The notes under the pieces: generated by a model
The model's input: the letters and a program-made list of their open reading frames with translations, nothing else
What the model was told of the DNA's origin: nothing
The model's database searches: none
Translations under genes and position numbers: made by a program
Shown here: positions 27,108-37,737 of the stretch, in pieces
Numbering within the stretch: the stretch's first letter is position 1
Layout of the letters: each line of letters starts with the position of its first letter
Assembly: GCA_003225175.1 (NCBI GenBank)
Contig: QIBA01000030.1
Location: 187,176-251,175, forward strand
DNA length: 64,000 nt
DNA from: Acidobacteriota bacterium
Lineage (GTDB): Bacteria; Acidobacteriota; Terriglobia; Terriglobales; Acidobacteriaceae
Direction of reading: 5' to 3'

Positions 27108-30100
27108 ATGAGATCGCGCATATCAGGCATGTTGGTTGTATTGCTGCTGAGCGCCTCCTGGGCACAGGTCAGCACATCCCGCATTGAAGGAACAATTACG
27201 GACAAGACCGGTGCCGTGGTTCCCGATGCTTCCATAAAAGTCACGAATGAAGACACTGGGATCAGCCATGAAGTAAAGACCAGCAGTTCGGGAAACTATG
27301 CTGTTCCGTATCTGACTCCTGGGCAATACACAGTCACTGTAGCGCATGAAGGCTTCGGCACCTTTAGCAGTCAGCACAATGTGCTCTCGGTAGGACAGCC
27401 GCTCACCTTGAACGCGACTCTCGAAGTTGGTGGCGCGACACAAGTCGTACAGGTCGAATCCTCTTATCAGCGAATTGAAACGGCGAGCGCCGCGATTAGC
27501 GATGTGGTCACCGAAAATCAGGTGAAGAACCTGCCACTCAATGGCCGCAATCCGCTTGCGTTGCTCACTTTGGAGCCCGGAGTTGTGCAGCGGACGTTCA
27601 ACGGAGCAGGTTCCGGCACGCACGTCTTCGGTTCTCGCGATCGTTCCCACAATGTGACTGTGGATGGAATTGACGCAAACGAATCCACGGTGCCGAACCC
27701 GCAAAGCAACATCCAACGTCTCAATCCTGACAACGTCCAGGAGTTCCGAACCATCACGCTCGGCGCCACTGCCGAAAATGGACGCAATAGCGGGGCCAAT
27801 GTCATGGTCGCAACCAAAGGCGGCACCAACGAAGTGCACGGCGCCGTGTACTACTTCAACCGCAATGCGGCTTTCAATGCGAACGAGTGGTTCAATAACT
27901 TTAACAAGCTGCCTAGACCCGATTTGAAACTCAATCAGTACGGATTTGACGTGGGTGGCCCGGTCATCAAGAACAAAACCTTCTTCTTCGGCAGCTTCCA
28001 GGGAAATGAGATCAAGCAGAGTGCCCCTATTACCTCAGTTTTTGTAGGAGTTCCGCTCGTATACACGCAATTGATGAGAAATGGCACTTACCGGTTCGTG
28101 CGCGGCACCGTCACCGCTAATGGCAAAAGCTTCAGCAGAAATGATCAAGCGTTAGTGGACGGCAACGGCAACCTGCTTCCCGGAGTCCCGACTTGCAGCT
28201 CAGCCAACAGCTTTAGGAACTGTGTCGACAGCTTTAATATCTTCGGCGCCGGCAATGATCCAAAGGGAATAGGGGCTGATCCAGCAGTAACCGGGGTTAT
28301 CAACAGTCTCCCGCTGCCGAACACCTTTGGTGGCTTAGGTACTGCAGGATGTACCAACTGCAACTCGGCCGACGGCTTAAACCTCGCAGGTTTCAGCTGG
28401 AACCCGCCTACTAAATTCACCGGGCCTCATTACATGGTGCGGATCGACCACACGTTTAACGAGAGCAACAACATCTTCGTGCGCTACCTACAAAATCATT
28501 TCAATACGCAGGAAGGGGATTTCGTGAACGCGCGGCCCCGCGTGTATCCGGGATTTCCGCCGCTCGGCGAAGTTAACCGTCAAGGCAAGAACCTGGCGAT
28601 CAGTTATCGTCACACATTCTCTCCCACTCTAGTAAACGAATTCACGATGGGATTCAATCGGTTCGCCTTCAACTTTACTTTTGGCGAGTCGAACAAGAAC
28701 TTTGGAGACCCGAGCAAGGTTCCACCGTGGTCCGACACTTGCCTGTTCGCCACTTCACTCAACATCAACTTCCCAAACTGCATCTCGCCGCATACCCAGC
28801 GCGCGGTTACCGCGCCGCAGTTCATCGACAATGTGACGTGGAGCCGCGGGGCGCATACCTTCCGTGCTGGAATGAATTTCCGCTTCTATATCCACAACGA
28901 CAGCCGCGGATTCTTCGGCAGCAATGCTCTGGTGCCCGCGGTCTTCTTTGACGCTAACCAACGCTCAAGTGGCTTCGCGAACATTCCGGGCACATTAACG
29001 GTGATTGATCCGAACACCGGACTGCCTGTGAACGATCCGCAGACCGCGCCAAATTCATCGGATATCACACGGCTTCAACAGGCGATCATGGAGCTCGCAG
29101 GTATCCCTTACTCGATTACGCAGAGCTACTACGCAAACTTCAATACCAACACGTACGGAAATCCACGCTACGCGACGGTTTACACGCGCGCCCACCAATA
29201 CGATTCCTATATTCAGGACGAGTGGAAGTTTCGGCCCGACTTCACTCTGAATGCCGGCCTGCGCTGGGAGTTCAATCCAGCGCCATATGATGCCATTTCT
29301 ACTCTGGTTCCCAACGTATTCCCCGATGGATCGCAAGGACCTGTAACTTTCACCAAGGGAGATCGGTGGTTTAAGAACAACAATACGACGGCTCTGGGTC
29401 CGCGGGTTGGTATCGCATGGTCGCCTGATCAGAAAACCGCGGTGCGCGCAGGCTATGCATTATTGTTCGACGTTCTCTCGACCTTCCAGGTAACGGCCAT
29501 GGCCGGTAAGGTGCCTGGATTTCTGCTTGGTTGTACGACGACAAATGATGGTGCGACGACCGCTACGACTCCTGGCTGCTCCACCCCGGCGGGAACTTCG
29601 AACAGAATCTCGCAAGGCTTCCCGGTCGGCGTCCCGCTTCCTATTGCTACTCCCTCAGTAGCACTAACATCTGCTGCACAACCCCTGTCTACGGCTCCCA
29701 ATGTGGGCGCATTCGATCCCAACATGAAGAGCCCAGCAGTACACGAGTGGAGTTTGACAATGCAGCGGGAACTCCCAATGCATTTCGTTAGCGAAATCGG
29801 CTACATCGGCAAGCGCGGAACCCACCTATATCGCGCTTACGATTTGAATCAGGGTTCGATCAGTCAGCCTGGGTTCCTGGCTTCCTTCAACATCGCACGT
29901 GCCAATGTATTGGCCGGTTGCTCGGCTGATGGGTCGGGAGGATGTGGTCAAGCTCCGACGCTGCTGCTGCAACTCGTTTCGAATAGTTTCCTCACCAGCA
30001 GCACGTCAAAGACTGACTTTACACGCGGTAACATTGGTAATCTTGCAGCACGCATGGATAGCCTCGCCGTGACCAGTACCTCACGGAAGGCGCTGCCGCT

Positions 30101-31052
30101 CAACTATTTCCGCCCGAACGCGCAGTTCAACCAAATCTTCTTTCAGGACTCGGGCGGGGACTCGTACTACAACGGACTATTTATCACTGCCCGACGCAGA
30201 TTCGAGCAGGGCCTGGATTTCGGTTTCTCTTATACCTACAGCAAATCGATCGACGATATGTCTGTGGACCCCACGGCAGCATCTACTGGAGGCGGCCTGA
30301 GCAGCACCAGCTTCAGCCGCACGCCAACAGACATTCACAATTTCCTTCTCGATCGCTCCCTTTCCGACTTCAACAACAAGCACGTGTTCCTCTCGAACAT
30401 GTTGTACGAACTCCCAATCGGCAGAGGCAGGCGATTTGCGTCGGGAATGCCGGGCTGGCTGAATATGGTCATAGGTGGATGGACCACCACAGGAATCTTT
30501 CTCTACCAGAGCGGAGAGCCCTACACGGTAAGCAGTGGAGCCCGTACTTCCAACGCAACACACAACAGCACCGCGCTCATCGTCGGTCCTAAGATTGTCG
30601 GCGGAGAGCTGCAGTACAACGTGCCGGGAGCGATTGGACCGGTGATGTATCAGACGGGTGGATTCATTACCGCACCGCTCAAGGATCCACACCTCAACTG
30701 CCAGCAGGTCACTGGAACGCAAACTTATTTCTGCATTCCACCAGCGGGGCAGAACGGCAGCGGACGTAATTCTGTGCAAGGTCCCAACTACTGGAATCTG
30801 GATTCGGGTTTGCTGAAGGACTTCAAAATCACAGAGCGCTTCAACTTGCAGTTCCGCGCAGAGGCGTTCAATGTTCTGAACCATCCGAACTTCGAGAATC
30901 CTCGCAATGCGACCAGCGGATCGCCGACGGTGACCAGCTCGGTCTTCGGTCAAACCTGCTGCGCCACCGCAGCCGTTGCAAGCGCACAAACGGTTAATCC
31001 TGTGGGTGAGCCAATGCGCGTGCTGCAGTTAGGATTGAAGTTGAATTTCTGA
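27108..31052 (+). CDS. Oar-like TonB-dependent receptor 2
   Basis: At 1314 residues this is the largest protein in the window. A signal peptide (ISGMLVVLLLSASWAQ) precedes the carboxypeptidase-regulatory-like domain (GTITDKTGAVVPDASIKVTN) and the plug (RSHNVTVDGIDANES, then GANVMVATKGGTNEVHGAVY), then a barrel ending QLGLKLNF. It contains several Cys pairs in long loops (for example TAGCTNCNSAD), more than receptors 1 and 3. It is divergent from the deacylase gene. Two hairpins and a terminator follow. Confidence 0.93.
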   Translation: MRSRISGMLVVLLLSASWAQVSTSRIEGTITDKTGAVVPDASIKVTNEDTGISHEVKTSSSGNYAVPYLTPGQYTVTVAHEGFGTFSSQHNVLSVGQPLTLNATLEVGGATQVVQVESSYQRIETASAAISDVVTENQVKNLPLNGRNPLALLTLEPGVVQRTFNGAGSGTHVFGSRDRSHNVTVDGIDANESTVPNPQSNIQRLNPDNVQEFRTITLGATAENGRNSGANVMVATKGGTNEVHGAVYYFNRNAAFNANEWFNNFNKLPRPDLKLNQYGFDVGGPVIKNKTFFFGSFQGNEIKQSAPITSVFVGVPLVYTQLMRNGTYRFVRGTVTANGKSFSRNDQALVDGNGNLLPGVPTCSSANSFRNCVDSFNIFGAGNDPKGIGADPAVTGVINSLPLPNTFGGLGTAGCTNCNSADGLNLAGFSWNPPTKFTGPHYMVRIDHTFNESNNIFVRYLQNHFNTQEGDFVNARPRVYPGFPPLGEVNRQGKNLAISYRHTFSPTLVNEFTMGFNRFAFNFTFGESNKNFGDPSKVPPWSDTCLFATSLNINFPNCISPHTQRAVTAPQFIDNVTWSRGAHTFRAGMNFRFYIHNDSRGFFGSNALVPAVFFDANQRSSGFANIPGTLTVIDPNTGLPVNDPQTAPNSSDITRLQQAIMELAGIPYSITQSYYANFNTNTYGNPRYATVYTRAHQYDSYIQDEWKFRPDFTLNAGLRWEFNPAPYDAISTLVPNVFPDGSQGPVTFTKGDRWFKNNNTTALGPRVGIAWSPDQKTAVRAGYALLFDVLSTFQVTAMAGKVPGFLLGCTTTNDGATTATTPGCSTPAGTSNRISQGFPVGVPLPIATPSVALTSAAQPLSTAPNVGAFDPNMKSPAVHEWSLTMQRELPMHFVSEIGYIGKRGTHLYRAYDLNQGSISQPGFLASFNIARANVLAGCSADGSGGCGQAPTLLLQLVSNSFLTSSTSKTDFTRGNIGNLAARMDSLAVTSTSRKALPLNYFRPNAQFNQIFFQDSGGDSYYNGLFITARRRFEQGLDFGFSYTYSKSIDDMSVDPTAASTGGGLSSTSFSRTPTDIHNFLLDRSLSDFNNKHVFLSNMLYELPIGRGRRFASGMPGWLNMVIGGWTTTGIFLYQSGEPYTVSSGARTSNATHNSTALIVGPKIVGGELQYNVPGAIGPVMYQTGGFITAPLKDPHLNCQQVTGTQTYFCIPPAGQNGSGRNSVQGPNYWNLDSGLLKDFKITERFNLQFRAEAFNVLNHPNFENPRNATSGSPTVTSSVFGQTCCATAAVASAQTVNPVGEPMRVLQLGLKLNF

Positions 31053-31121
31053 AGGAGGCTTTTAAGCCAAAAACAAAAGGCCTTGCGAAATAACGCTATT
31101 ACGAGACTCAAAATTCAAGTC

Positions 31122-31160
31122 ACAGGTTGTGTTTTTCGCCGTTGTCGGAGCACAACCTGT
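31122..31160. repeat. Inverted repeat ACAGGTTGTG/CACAACCTGT
   Basis: A perfect 10-base inverted repeat with 19 bases between the arms lies in the gap between receptor 2 and gyrA. It could be an extra terminator hairpin or an operator; neither gene start is near it. Confidence 0.6.
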
Positions 31161-31196
31161 TGCGGTTTCGAAAGAAGAAATTCGAGGTTCGTGACA

Positions 31197-31219
31197 GCCT
31201 CGAAATTCGAGGCCTTTTT
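31197..31219 (+). terminator. Rho-independent terminator after TonB receptor 2
   Basis: GCCTCGAA and TTCGAGGC form a stem around one A, followed by CTTTTTG. It lies between the receptor and the convergent gyrA stop codon. Confidence 0.72.
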
Positions 31220-31252
31220 GTTTCGCTTGGCAGCTTAAGAGCTCCCCAGCTT

Positions 31253-33865
31253 TTACTGCAGCAATGTCCCGTTTTCGTTCTTCTCTTCTGGAGGAATTAC
31301 CACTGCAGCAGCCACGCGATCGCCGGGATCGAGGTGCAGCAGGCGTACGCCTTGCGCGTTACGTCCGGTTTCGCGGATCTGGCTATTCGGGAGCCGGATG
31401 ATCTTGCCGTATTGGCTAATGAGCATGCATTCGGAATCCTCTTCCACCTGCATGATCGCCGTCACCTTACCGTTGCGTTCCGTGGTCTTGACGTTGATGA
31501 CGCCTTTGCCGCCTCGCGATATCAGCCGGTACTCTTCGGCGTCGGTGCGTTTGCCGTATCCGTTTTCTGTCACTGACAAAATCAGCGATGGCGCCGGCTT
31601 ATGCTCGCCCTCAGCGCCGCTTTCTTTCTTTTCCGCGGGCTTCTTGGCTTCGGCAGGATCGGTAACGGCCATGCCGACGATGTAATCCTTGTTATGCAGA
31701 TCCATGCCGCGAACTCCATACGCGGGACGGCCCATCGAACGCACATCGGCCTCTTCGAAGCGAATCGCCATACCATCATGGGAGGCGAGAAACACGATCC
31801 TGTTGCCATCAGTAATCCGGGCGGCGACCAGCTCGTCATCCTTCTCGATACCGATGGCAATGATGCCGCGTGACATGACATTGGAGAAGTCCTTGAGAGG
31901 AGTCTTCTTTACGGTGGCTTTGGCCGTCGCGAAGAACACATACTTGTTCTCTTCTTCGAGATCGCGCACGTTAAGGATCGCGCGGACCTTCTCGCCGGGT
32001 TGCAGCGAGATCAGGCTGGCAATGGCTTTGCCCTTGCCGGCGGGTCCCACATCGGGAATCTCGTATACTTTGAGCCAGTACACGCGGCCGGCGCTCGTGA
32101 AGATAAGCAAGTAAGCGTGCGTGGACGCGATGAGCAATTGCTCGACGAAGTCCTCTTCCCGTGTGCTCATGCCTTTGCGACCCATGCCGCCACGGCGCTG
32201 CTGCCGATAGGTTGAAAGCGCAGTCCGCTTGAGATAACCGGAGTGAGAGACGGTGACCGCCACCTGTTCATCGGCCACCAAGTCTTCAAGCGTGATCTCG
32301 ACACCCTCGTCGGTAATCGTCGTGCGGCGCTCGTCGCCGTATTCCTTCTTGATCTCTTCGAGTTCCTTCACGATCACGTTACGCAGCTTCTTTTCCGACG
32401 CCAGAATGCTCTCGTACTCAGCGATGCGCTCGCGAATTTCGGCGAGCTCGTTGAAGATTTCGTCCGTCGAGAGCCGCGTCAGCCGGTAGAGTTGCAGATC
32501 GAGAATGGCGTCCGCCTGACGTCCGCTCAGCTTGCCAGTTGAGTGAATCTGCTTGTCGGTGACCTTAAAGTTTGCGGCAAGCAGGGCTTCGCGAGCATCG
32601 GAGCGCGATGCCGATCCGCGAATGAGTTTTATGACTTGGTCGAGATCGTCGAGCGCGATCTTGTAGCCTTCGAGGATGTGCTCGCGTTCCCGTGCGCGGG
32701 CCACCAAGTACGCGGTTCTGCGGCGCACAACATCGACGCGGTGATCGATGAAGTGCTGGATCGCCTGCACCAGGCCCATTTCGCGTGGCTGGTTGTTGAC
32801 CACCGCCAGGAAGATCATGCTGAAGCTCTCTTGCATCGAGGTGTGCTTGTAGAGCTGGTTGAGGACGATTTGAGATTCTGCGCCGCGCTTGAGTTCGATT
32901 ACAATGCGCATGCCGTCGCGATCGGATTCGTCGCGCACGTCAGAGATGTCGTCAATTGCTTTGTTGTTTACGAGCTCGGCGATGCGCTTAATGAGCGATG
33001 CCTTATTTACCTGGTATGGAATCTCTGTAACGATGATTGCCTGACGTCCCTGGGCCAGGTTCTCGATGGCTGCCTTTGCGCGAACTGTGAAGCGACCACG
33101 CCCATTCGTGTACGCCTGCTCGATTCCGCTGCGGCCATAGATAAAACCGCCGGTGGGAAAGTCTGGCCCTTTTACGATCTTCAGAATTTCTTTCAGCGTG
33201 GTTTGCGGAGTCTGAACCAGAGTGATCGTTGCATTGACGATCTCGGTGAGATTGTGCGGCGGGATGTTTGTCGCCATTCCCACCGCAATTCCGTTCGAAC
33301 CGTTGATCAGCAGGTTAGGAATGCGTGTAGGAAGAACCGTGGGCTCAATGGTGGATTCGTCGTAGTTAGGAACGAAATCGACCGTCTCCTTGTCGATGTC
33401 GGAGAGTATTTCGCCGGCGATCTTTCGCAAGCGGCACTCGGTGTAACGCATCGCCGCCGGAGGATCGCCATCGACTGATCCAAAGTTTCCCTGGCCATCT
33501 ATCAGTGGATAACGCAACGAGAAGTCCTGGGCAAGACGAACCAGGGTGTCATAGATGGCGGTATCGCCGTGCGGATGGTATTGGCCCATCGCCTGTCCAA
33601 CGACCTTGGCGCACTTCGTGTACTTCTTGTTGTGCTGAAGGCCCATCTCGTTCATGGCATAGAGCACACGACGATGCACAGGCTTGAGTCCATCGCGGAC
33701 GTCGGGCAATGCGCGCCCGATGATCACCGACATGGAGTAATCGAGATACGACCGGCGCATCTCCTCTTCCACGTTGATAGGAATAATGTTGGCTGCGCCT
33801 GGTCCTTGCGGCGGCTCACCGCCAGGAGGTGTTAGGGGAAGTTGGGGGTTCTGTTCGTCAGCCAT
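31253..33865 (-). CDS. gyrA: DNA gyrase subunit A
   Basis: GyrA breaks and rejoins DNA during negative supercoiling. The catalytic Tyr lies in [10 protein letters not shown] (about residue 141 from the ATG at 33865), after the quinolone-region [11 protein letters not shown]. The GyrA box that marks gyrase rather than topoisomerase IV is present as QRRGGMG near residue 560. A frame from a TTG nine bases earlier exists; I prefer the ATG. gyrB is not in the window. A TATAAT on the minus strand at 34055-34060 could be its -10 element. Confidence 0.97.
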   Translation of the reverse strand: MADEQNPQLPLTPPGGEPPQGPGAANIIPINVEEEMRRSYLDYSMSVIIGRALPDVRDGLKPVHRRVLYAMNEMGLQHNKKYTKCAKVVGQAMGQYHPHGDTAIYDTLVRLAQDFSLRYPLIDGQGNFGSVDGDPPAAMRYTECRLRKIAGEILSDIDKETVDFVPNYDESTIEPTVLPTRIPNLLINGSNGIAVGMATNIPPHNLTEIVNATITLVQTPQTTLKEILKIVKGPDFPTGGFIYGRSGIEQAYTNGRGRFTVRAKAAIENLAQGRQAIIVTEIPYQVNKASLIKRIAELVNNKAIDDISDVRDESDRDGMRIVIELKRGAESQIVLNQLYKHTSMQESFSMIFLAVVNNQPREMGLVQAIQHFIDHRVDVVRRRTAYLVARAREREHILEGYKIALDDLDQVIKLIRGSASRSDAREALLAANFKVTDKQIHSTGKLSGRQADAILDLQLYRLTRLSTDEIFNELAEIRERIAEYESILASEKKLRNVIVKELEEIKKEYGDERRTTITDEGVEITLEDLVADEQVAVTVSHSGYLKRTALSTYRQQRRGGMGRKGMSTREEDFVEQLLIASTHAYLLIFTSAGRVYWLKVYEIPDVGPAGKGKAIASLISLQPGEKVRAILNVRDLEEENKYVFFATAKATVKKTPLKDFSNVMSRGIIAIGIEKDDELVAARITDGNRIVFLASHDGMAIRFEEADVRSMGRPAYGVRGMDLHNKDYIVGMAVTDPAEAKKPAEKKESGAEGEHKPAPSLILSVTENGYGKRTDAEEYRLISRGGKGVINVKTTERNGKVTAIMQVEEDSECMLISQYGKIIRLPNSQIRETGRNAQGVRLLHLDPGDRVAAAVVIPPEEKNENGTLLQ

Positions 33866-34054
33866 TCGTGGCAAAAGCAGCTAACTATTGGGCTAACTGC
33901 TGGCTCCTTTTTTGCGCTGAGCTTATATAGCTACTCGGGCTTTAAGACAGAAGTGGGTGGAGCAACGGCTTCGAAGCTTTCACGATAGAAGCCCATCGAA
34001 TCGCCCGTAAGCTATTGTTTTATCAGGATGTTAGTTGCCCGGCGCGCTGGTCTG

Positions 34055-34060
34055 ATTATA
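34055..34060 (-). promoter_or_regulatory. Possible -10 element upstream of gyrA
   Basis: The complement reads TATAAT. The expected -35 spacing holds only a poor match, and the predicted leader is about 180 bases long, so this is tentative. Confidence 0.3.
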
Positions 34061-34165
34061 GCATGAATTCAGCTGCGATGAGTGGCGTGAAAAGCTTAGG
34101 CGTTCCGTACCTTTTTGGGAAAGAAGCTTATCGAAGGAAGAGCGCTCAGCAGCTTCGAAGCCTTC

Positions 34166-34858
34166 TCAGGGCAGATGGAACTCAACGCCGTTCTCTTCGT
34201 TCTCACGACGAGTCGCTTCCAGGTCGAGTGACGCTAGAGGAATCTTCTTCAGAAGTGAACTCTTGGTGAGATCGATCAGATTGCTGCCCACGATTGCGTA
34301 ATTGCGCACTTCAGCTTTGTGCCCATCACGGTACACAAGCGTGGTGAGCGGGAGCTCCTCTGCCAGCGCGGGTGCGCCTGGGGGAATCTGCACTTGTGCC
34401 ACGTCCTGCCTAGATGGCCGTGCGCTGGATTGGCCTTCGTCGAACTCGTGCTCACCATACCGCGACTCGTCATCCGCTGACGAACGTTCGTCTTTGATGA
34501 TGATCACTTGAGGCGTAGGAGCCTGCTGCTGCACGGGCTGCTGTGTCTGATCATAGAGAGATGCGTCGTGATAGTAGGGATAACCGTAGTAGCCGTAGTA
34601 CGGAACCGCATACACCGGAGTAGCACTAGATTGATGGCGCCCACGTTGGCAGCAAGGCCCGTGCGTGCGGAAACCTGGTGACTGTCTGAAACTGGGATCG
34701 GTGACGCTCGCGGGAATCCCGCGGAAAGTGCCATCAGTCCTGGGCGAGGTTACTGAAGCGGGAATGCCATGAAATTCAATGCTGCTGTGTTGAGCAAAGC
34801 CTGCAGGAGCGGCGCAAAGGACGGCACCAAGAACAGCGACTTGGAAAAGCCTGCGCAT
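34166..34858 (-). CDS. Exported hypothetical protein with GIPASVT repeats
   Basis: A clear signal peptide (LFQVAVLGAVLCAAPAGFAQ) leads into two copies of GIPASVT (about 32 and 47), a Tyr-rich stretch (VYAVPYYGYYGYPYY) and a C-terminal domain (LVYRDGHKAEVRNYAIVGSN) that looks like the end of small secreted acidobacterial proteins. No known function. It is divergent from the exported protein at 35003. Confidence 0.75.
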   Translation of the reverse strand: MRRLFQVAVLGAVLCAAPAGFAQHSSIEFHGIPASVTSPRTDGTFRGIPASVTDPSFRQSPGFRTHGPCCQRGRHQSSATPVYAVPYYGYYGYPYYHDASLYDQTQQPVQQQAPTPQVIIIKDERSSADDESRYGEHEFDEGQSSARPSRQDVAQVQIPPGAPALAEELPLTTLVYRDGHKAEVRNYAIVGSNLIDLTKSSLLKKIPLASLDLEATRRENEENGVEFHLP

Positions 34859-35002
34859 TACGATATTTTAGACGCTCTGCGTACGGCAAAGTTGCGAATT
34901 CTTGGCGCAAGGACCGGAGCAAAGTGACCAGCCTGGCAGACCTGTACCTGCGGGCGGCATCCAACAGCTTCGTTTGGTCCCAACTCTAATGGAGGAGTCT
35001 CG

Positions 35003-35479
35003 ATGCGTACAGCCGCGGCATACCTCATATTAGCGCTCACCTCCGGATTCGCCTTCGCTCAAACCTCAGGGAACAAATTCGATGCTGGCAATGGCCCTGG
35101 GCTGCCCGTGTACCCGAAGGCCGTCTTGAGCGAGCACGCGGATGGTCGAGGAACTGTCTCCCTGACTGATGGCACCCGCGCACACAGCGTCGCTGCAAGT
35201 GCATACCTCTCTCAAGACAAGCCTGACAAGGTTCTTCAGTTTTATCGAGATCGCCTCAAAGCCAAAGGACAAGTCGTGGAATGTTCCGGAGGCAAGAACA
35301 ACGATGTGGACGTGCAGCTTAATGACGCAGCGTTCACCGCTCCATCGGCATGCCATGCAAGAGACTTTGCCGCGAGCGGAACACTGCTGAAATTGATTTC
35401 AGGCGACGAACAAAAGATCGTCGTAGTCCTGCCGCACGGCAACGGTTCAGAAATCGCGCTGGTCAGCGTCGAGCCTTAA
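35003..35479 (+). CDS. Exported hypothetical protein
   Basis: GGAGGA lies six bases before the ATG. The signal peptide ends at AFAQ, and the 138-residue mature part contains GLPVYPKAVLSE, YLSQDKPDKVLQFYRDRLKA and LLKLISGDEQKIVVVL. The central pattern recalls small periplasmic proteins seen beside secretion or adhesion genes, but I cannot name a family. It converges on dnaN. Confidence 0.75.
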   Translation: MRTAAAYLILALTSGFAFAQTSGNKFDAGNGPGLPVYPKAVLSEHADGRGTVSLTDGTRAHSVAASAYLSQDKPDKVLQFYRDRLKAKGQVVECSGGKNNDVDVQLNDAAFTAPSACHARDFAASGTLLKLISGDEQKIVVVLPHGNGSEIALVSVEP

Positions 35480-35498
35480 GACGCGTCGAAAACTCACT

Positions 35499-36677
35499 TC
35501 AGATTCTCATGGGCATGATGATGTAGCGATATTTGTACTCGTCCGCTCCACCCTCTGGCCTTATCTGCCCTGCCGATTGCGCGTCTTTGAACTCCAGCCG
35601 CACTTCACCGGAGTTCGTCACCTTGAGGAAGTCGAGCATGTACTGCGAGTTGAAGCCGATGATCAGTGGATCGGATTTATAGCTGGTCTCAATGAACTCC
35701 TCTGATTCGCCGGCTTCAGTGGACGAAGACGAAATGCGAATCTCATCCTTCTCGAGCTTCATACGAATCGCGCCTGATCGTTCATCGGCGAATTGAGCAA
35801 CGCGCTGAATGGCGCCCATGAGGTCTGCGCATCCCACAACGACAGCTTTGTTGTTGTCGCGCGGCAGCACGGCTTCGTAGTTCGGAAATTGTCCGGTAAG
35901 TTGGCGCGAAGTAAGCAGCCTGCCTCCGATGCGGAAGAACAGAGTCGAATCATCTTTCGCAAATTCAACGAAATCCTGATCTGTCTGATCGAGCAGCGAT
36001 TTCAATTCATTCATCGCCTTGCGCGGCACCAGGGTCTTCATCTCTCCATTCACGCCCGGGAAAGAAGACTTCGTCTCGATGTGCGCGAGTCGATGTCCAT
36101 CCGTTGCTACCATCGCGATCGATTCGGCTTTGATTACCATCAGAGCCCCGTTTAACGTGTAACGCGATTCTTCGTTCGAGATCGCAAAGATCGTCTTCGC
36201 AATCAAATTGTGCAGCGCCGGCACCGGAAGCTTCGTCGTTGAGCCCGATGGAAAGGTTGGCAGCGCTGGGAAATTTGCTCGCGCCATACCAACCATCTTC
36301 GTATTCGATCGACCAGCGCGAATCTGCACCCAGTGATTCTCCATCTGCTTGATGGTGATTGATCCTTCGGGAAGCAGCTTCACGTAGTCGTAGAGTTTTC
36401 GCGCTGGGATTGTGCAGGATCCTTCTTTCTTCACCGTAGCACCGCAGGAGGTCCGAAGGCTCAGATCGAGGTCCGTAGCAGTAATCGTGAGTCGATCACC
36501 CGCGGCTTCAAACAGAAAGTTTGAAAGAATCGGGATCGTCGTCTTGCGCTCGACTACGCCTTGCGTGGCCGTGAGCTCCCTGAGCAATTCGGCCTGGCTC
36601 AGGACGAGCTCCATAGCTGCACCAGGTGCAGTGCTGATTTTTTCGACGTTCTCCACGCTCACTCCGGATGAAGACAT
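35499..36677 (-). CDS. dnaN: DNA polymerase III beta sliding clamp
   Basis: Three repeated clamp domains are present: ELLRELTATQGVVERKTTIP at the start, the middle LHNLIAKTIFAISNEESRYT, and the closing YMLDFLKVTNSGEVRLEF with the typical PMRI C-terminus. The clamp ring tethers the replicase to DNA. The first 21 residues before MELVLSQAELL are not clamp-like, so either the ATG at 36677 (AGGGGG upstream) or Met22 at 36614 may be used. It lies 25 kb from dnaA, not next to it. Confidence 0.96.
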   Translation of the reverse strand: MSSSGVSVENVEKISTAPGAAMELVLSQAELLRELTATQGVVERKTTIPILSNFLFEAAGDRLTITATDLDLSLRTSCGATVKKEGSCTIPARKLYDYVKLLPEGSITIKQMENHWVQIRAGRSNTKMVGMARANFPALPTFPSGSTTKLPVPALHNLIAKTIFAISNEESRYTLNGALMVIKAESIAMVATDGHRLAHIETKSSFPGVNGEMKTLVPRKAMNELKSLLDQTDQDFVEFAKDDSTLFFRIGGRLLTSRQLTGQFPNYEAVLPRDNNKAVVVGCADLMGAIQRVAQFADERSGAIRMKLEKDEIRISSSSTEAGESEEFIETSYKSDPLIIGFNSQYMLDFLKVTNSGEVRLEFKDAQSAGQIRPEGGADEYKYRYIIMPMRI

Positions 36678-37086
36678 GATGACGAGACCCCCTGCAATGT
36701 ATGCGTAAAACTTATATCAGCTACTGCTTTTACTTCAATCAGAGAAAAGAACAACTACTCTAGCAGCAGTAGTAAATGCTCTGGAAAAGTGGACATTTAT
36801 CTCCAAATCGCATTCCGAGCGAAGGGAGAGCGGTTCGCGATTTAGAAATTGAGGGCGGAGAAGCAGGTCCGTGATGGATTGTCGAGCAGCTTCATCTGAA
36901 CAGGAACAAGTTGTCCGAACCTCCAACATTGCGTCCACAGGAGAGTGGGTGGAAAGCGCGTCGCTATGGTGGAAAGATGCGGCGTGAGCAGGATTGATCG
37001 TGTAATCCGGAGTTGATGGTTTCCACATGCTGCGAGGAATGTGCACGCAGAATGCCGCGTCTCTACCGTACGGCGTGAGTGGTCAA
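36678..37086. other. Gap upstream of dnaN
   Basis: A possible TATAAG -10 for dnaN lies near 36708 on the minus strand. The gap also holds a degraded GACGCAGCATGC palindrome (37045-37076) and one DnaA-box-like GTTTCCACA near 37019-37027. No gene or tRNA is apparent. Confidence 0.4.
37045..37076. repeat. GACGCAGCATGC palindrome, degraded copy 3
   Basis: CACGCAGAATGCCGCGTCTC followed by TACCGTACGGCG matches the copy at 55251-55280 at most positions, including the flank TACCGT. The symmetry is broken by a few changes. It lies between the exported-protein gene and dnaN. Confidence 0.6.
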
Positions 37087-37734
37087 TCACTGTAGCGGAA
37101 TGTCGAAGTAAAACAGTTCTTGGCCTTTGCCGTTCCGAATGCCAGTGAACAGAATCCGCGATCCGATGAGAGGTTGTTGCACGCCGCTTACATCGAAGAA
37201 TAAAAATCCCGCTTGCGTATTATGCGGTTCTACAGCTTCAGCCTTGAACATCAAGTAGTCAATCTCTTCTTCCGTCCCCTTGGGCAGGCGCTTGGGTTTA
37301 CCGCGAGGAATGGGAACAGGTAATGGGATCCGCGTCGATGATGTGGTGTCCTGGGGCTCCACGGAACGCCCGACTGCGCGTTCGATATCCTCTTTGGTGA
37401 GCGGCTCGCCTTTGGCTTTGTGCGACGTCGTGAACTGGATCTTCGCGTCTGCCAGCGAGAGCGGATCATCGCTGTCATTGCTGATAATGAGGCGCACGGG
37501 AAGGATGCGATGGTCCGCAAATTTCACGTGAAAGACGGAATCCTTCTCTGGCCCGTATGGATCAACGGCGACCGTTACACCTTCGCCTTTGTGCGTGTCA
37601 TGCTGCGCAAACTTTGCCGCATGGCCCGCCGGTGGAATCTCAGGCGGCTTGTAATCGTAAGCATTTCCAGCGGTGAAGCCAGTGAATAACAGCACCGCCG
37701 TTGCCCAGCATGATGATCGAGGACGAATCCTCAT
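37087..37734 (-). CDS. Exported hypothetical protein, third gene of the coaD operon
   Basis: A signal peptide (SCWATAVLLFTGFTAGNAYD) is followed by a soluble part with beta-sandwich character: GVTVAVDPYG, PVRLIISNDSDDPLSLADAK and GFLFFDVSGVQQPLIGSRIL. The pattern resembles periplasmic immunoglobulin-like or invasin-type modules. The gene starts three bases after the aminotransferase stop codon, so it is very probably cotranscribed with aspB and coaD. Confidence 0.72.
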   Translation of the reverse strand: MRIRPRSSCWATAVLLFTGFTAGNAYDYKPPEIPPAGHAAKFAQHDTHKGEGVTVAVDPYGPEKDSVFHVKFADHRILPVRLIISNDSDDPLSLADAKIQFTTSHKAKGEPLTKEDIERAVGRSVEPQDTTSSTRIPLPVPIPRGKPKRLPKGTEEEIDYLMFKAEAVEPHNTQAGFLFFDVSGVQQPLIGSRILFTGIRNGKGQELFYFDIPLQ

Positions 37735-37737
37735 CTG

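Noticed and set aside
30177..30989. 270-codon minus-strand frame inside TonB receptor 2
   Set aside because: The receptor reading frame is clearly coding; the antisense product has no domain and an odd composition rich in Arg, Ala and Cys.
32543..33478. 311-codon plus-strand frame opposite gyrA
   Set aside because: It is antisense to strongly conserved gyrA codons and has no ribosome site or domain; long mirror frames are common at this base composition.
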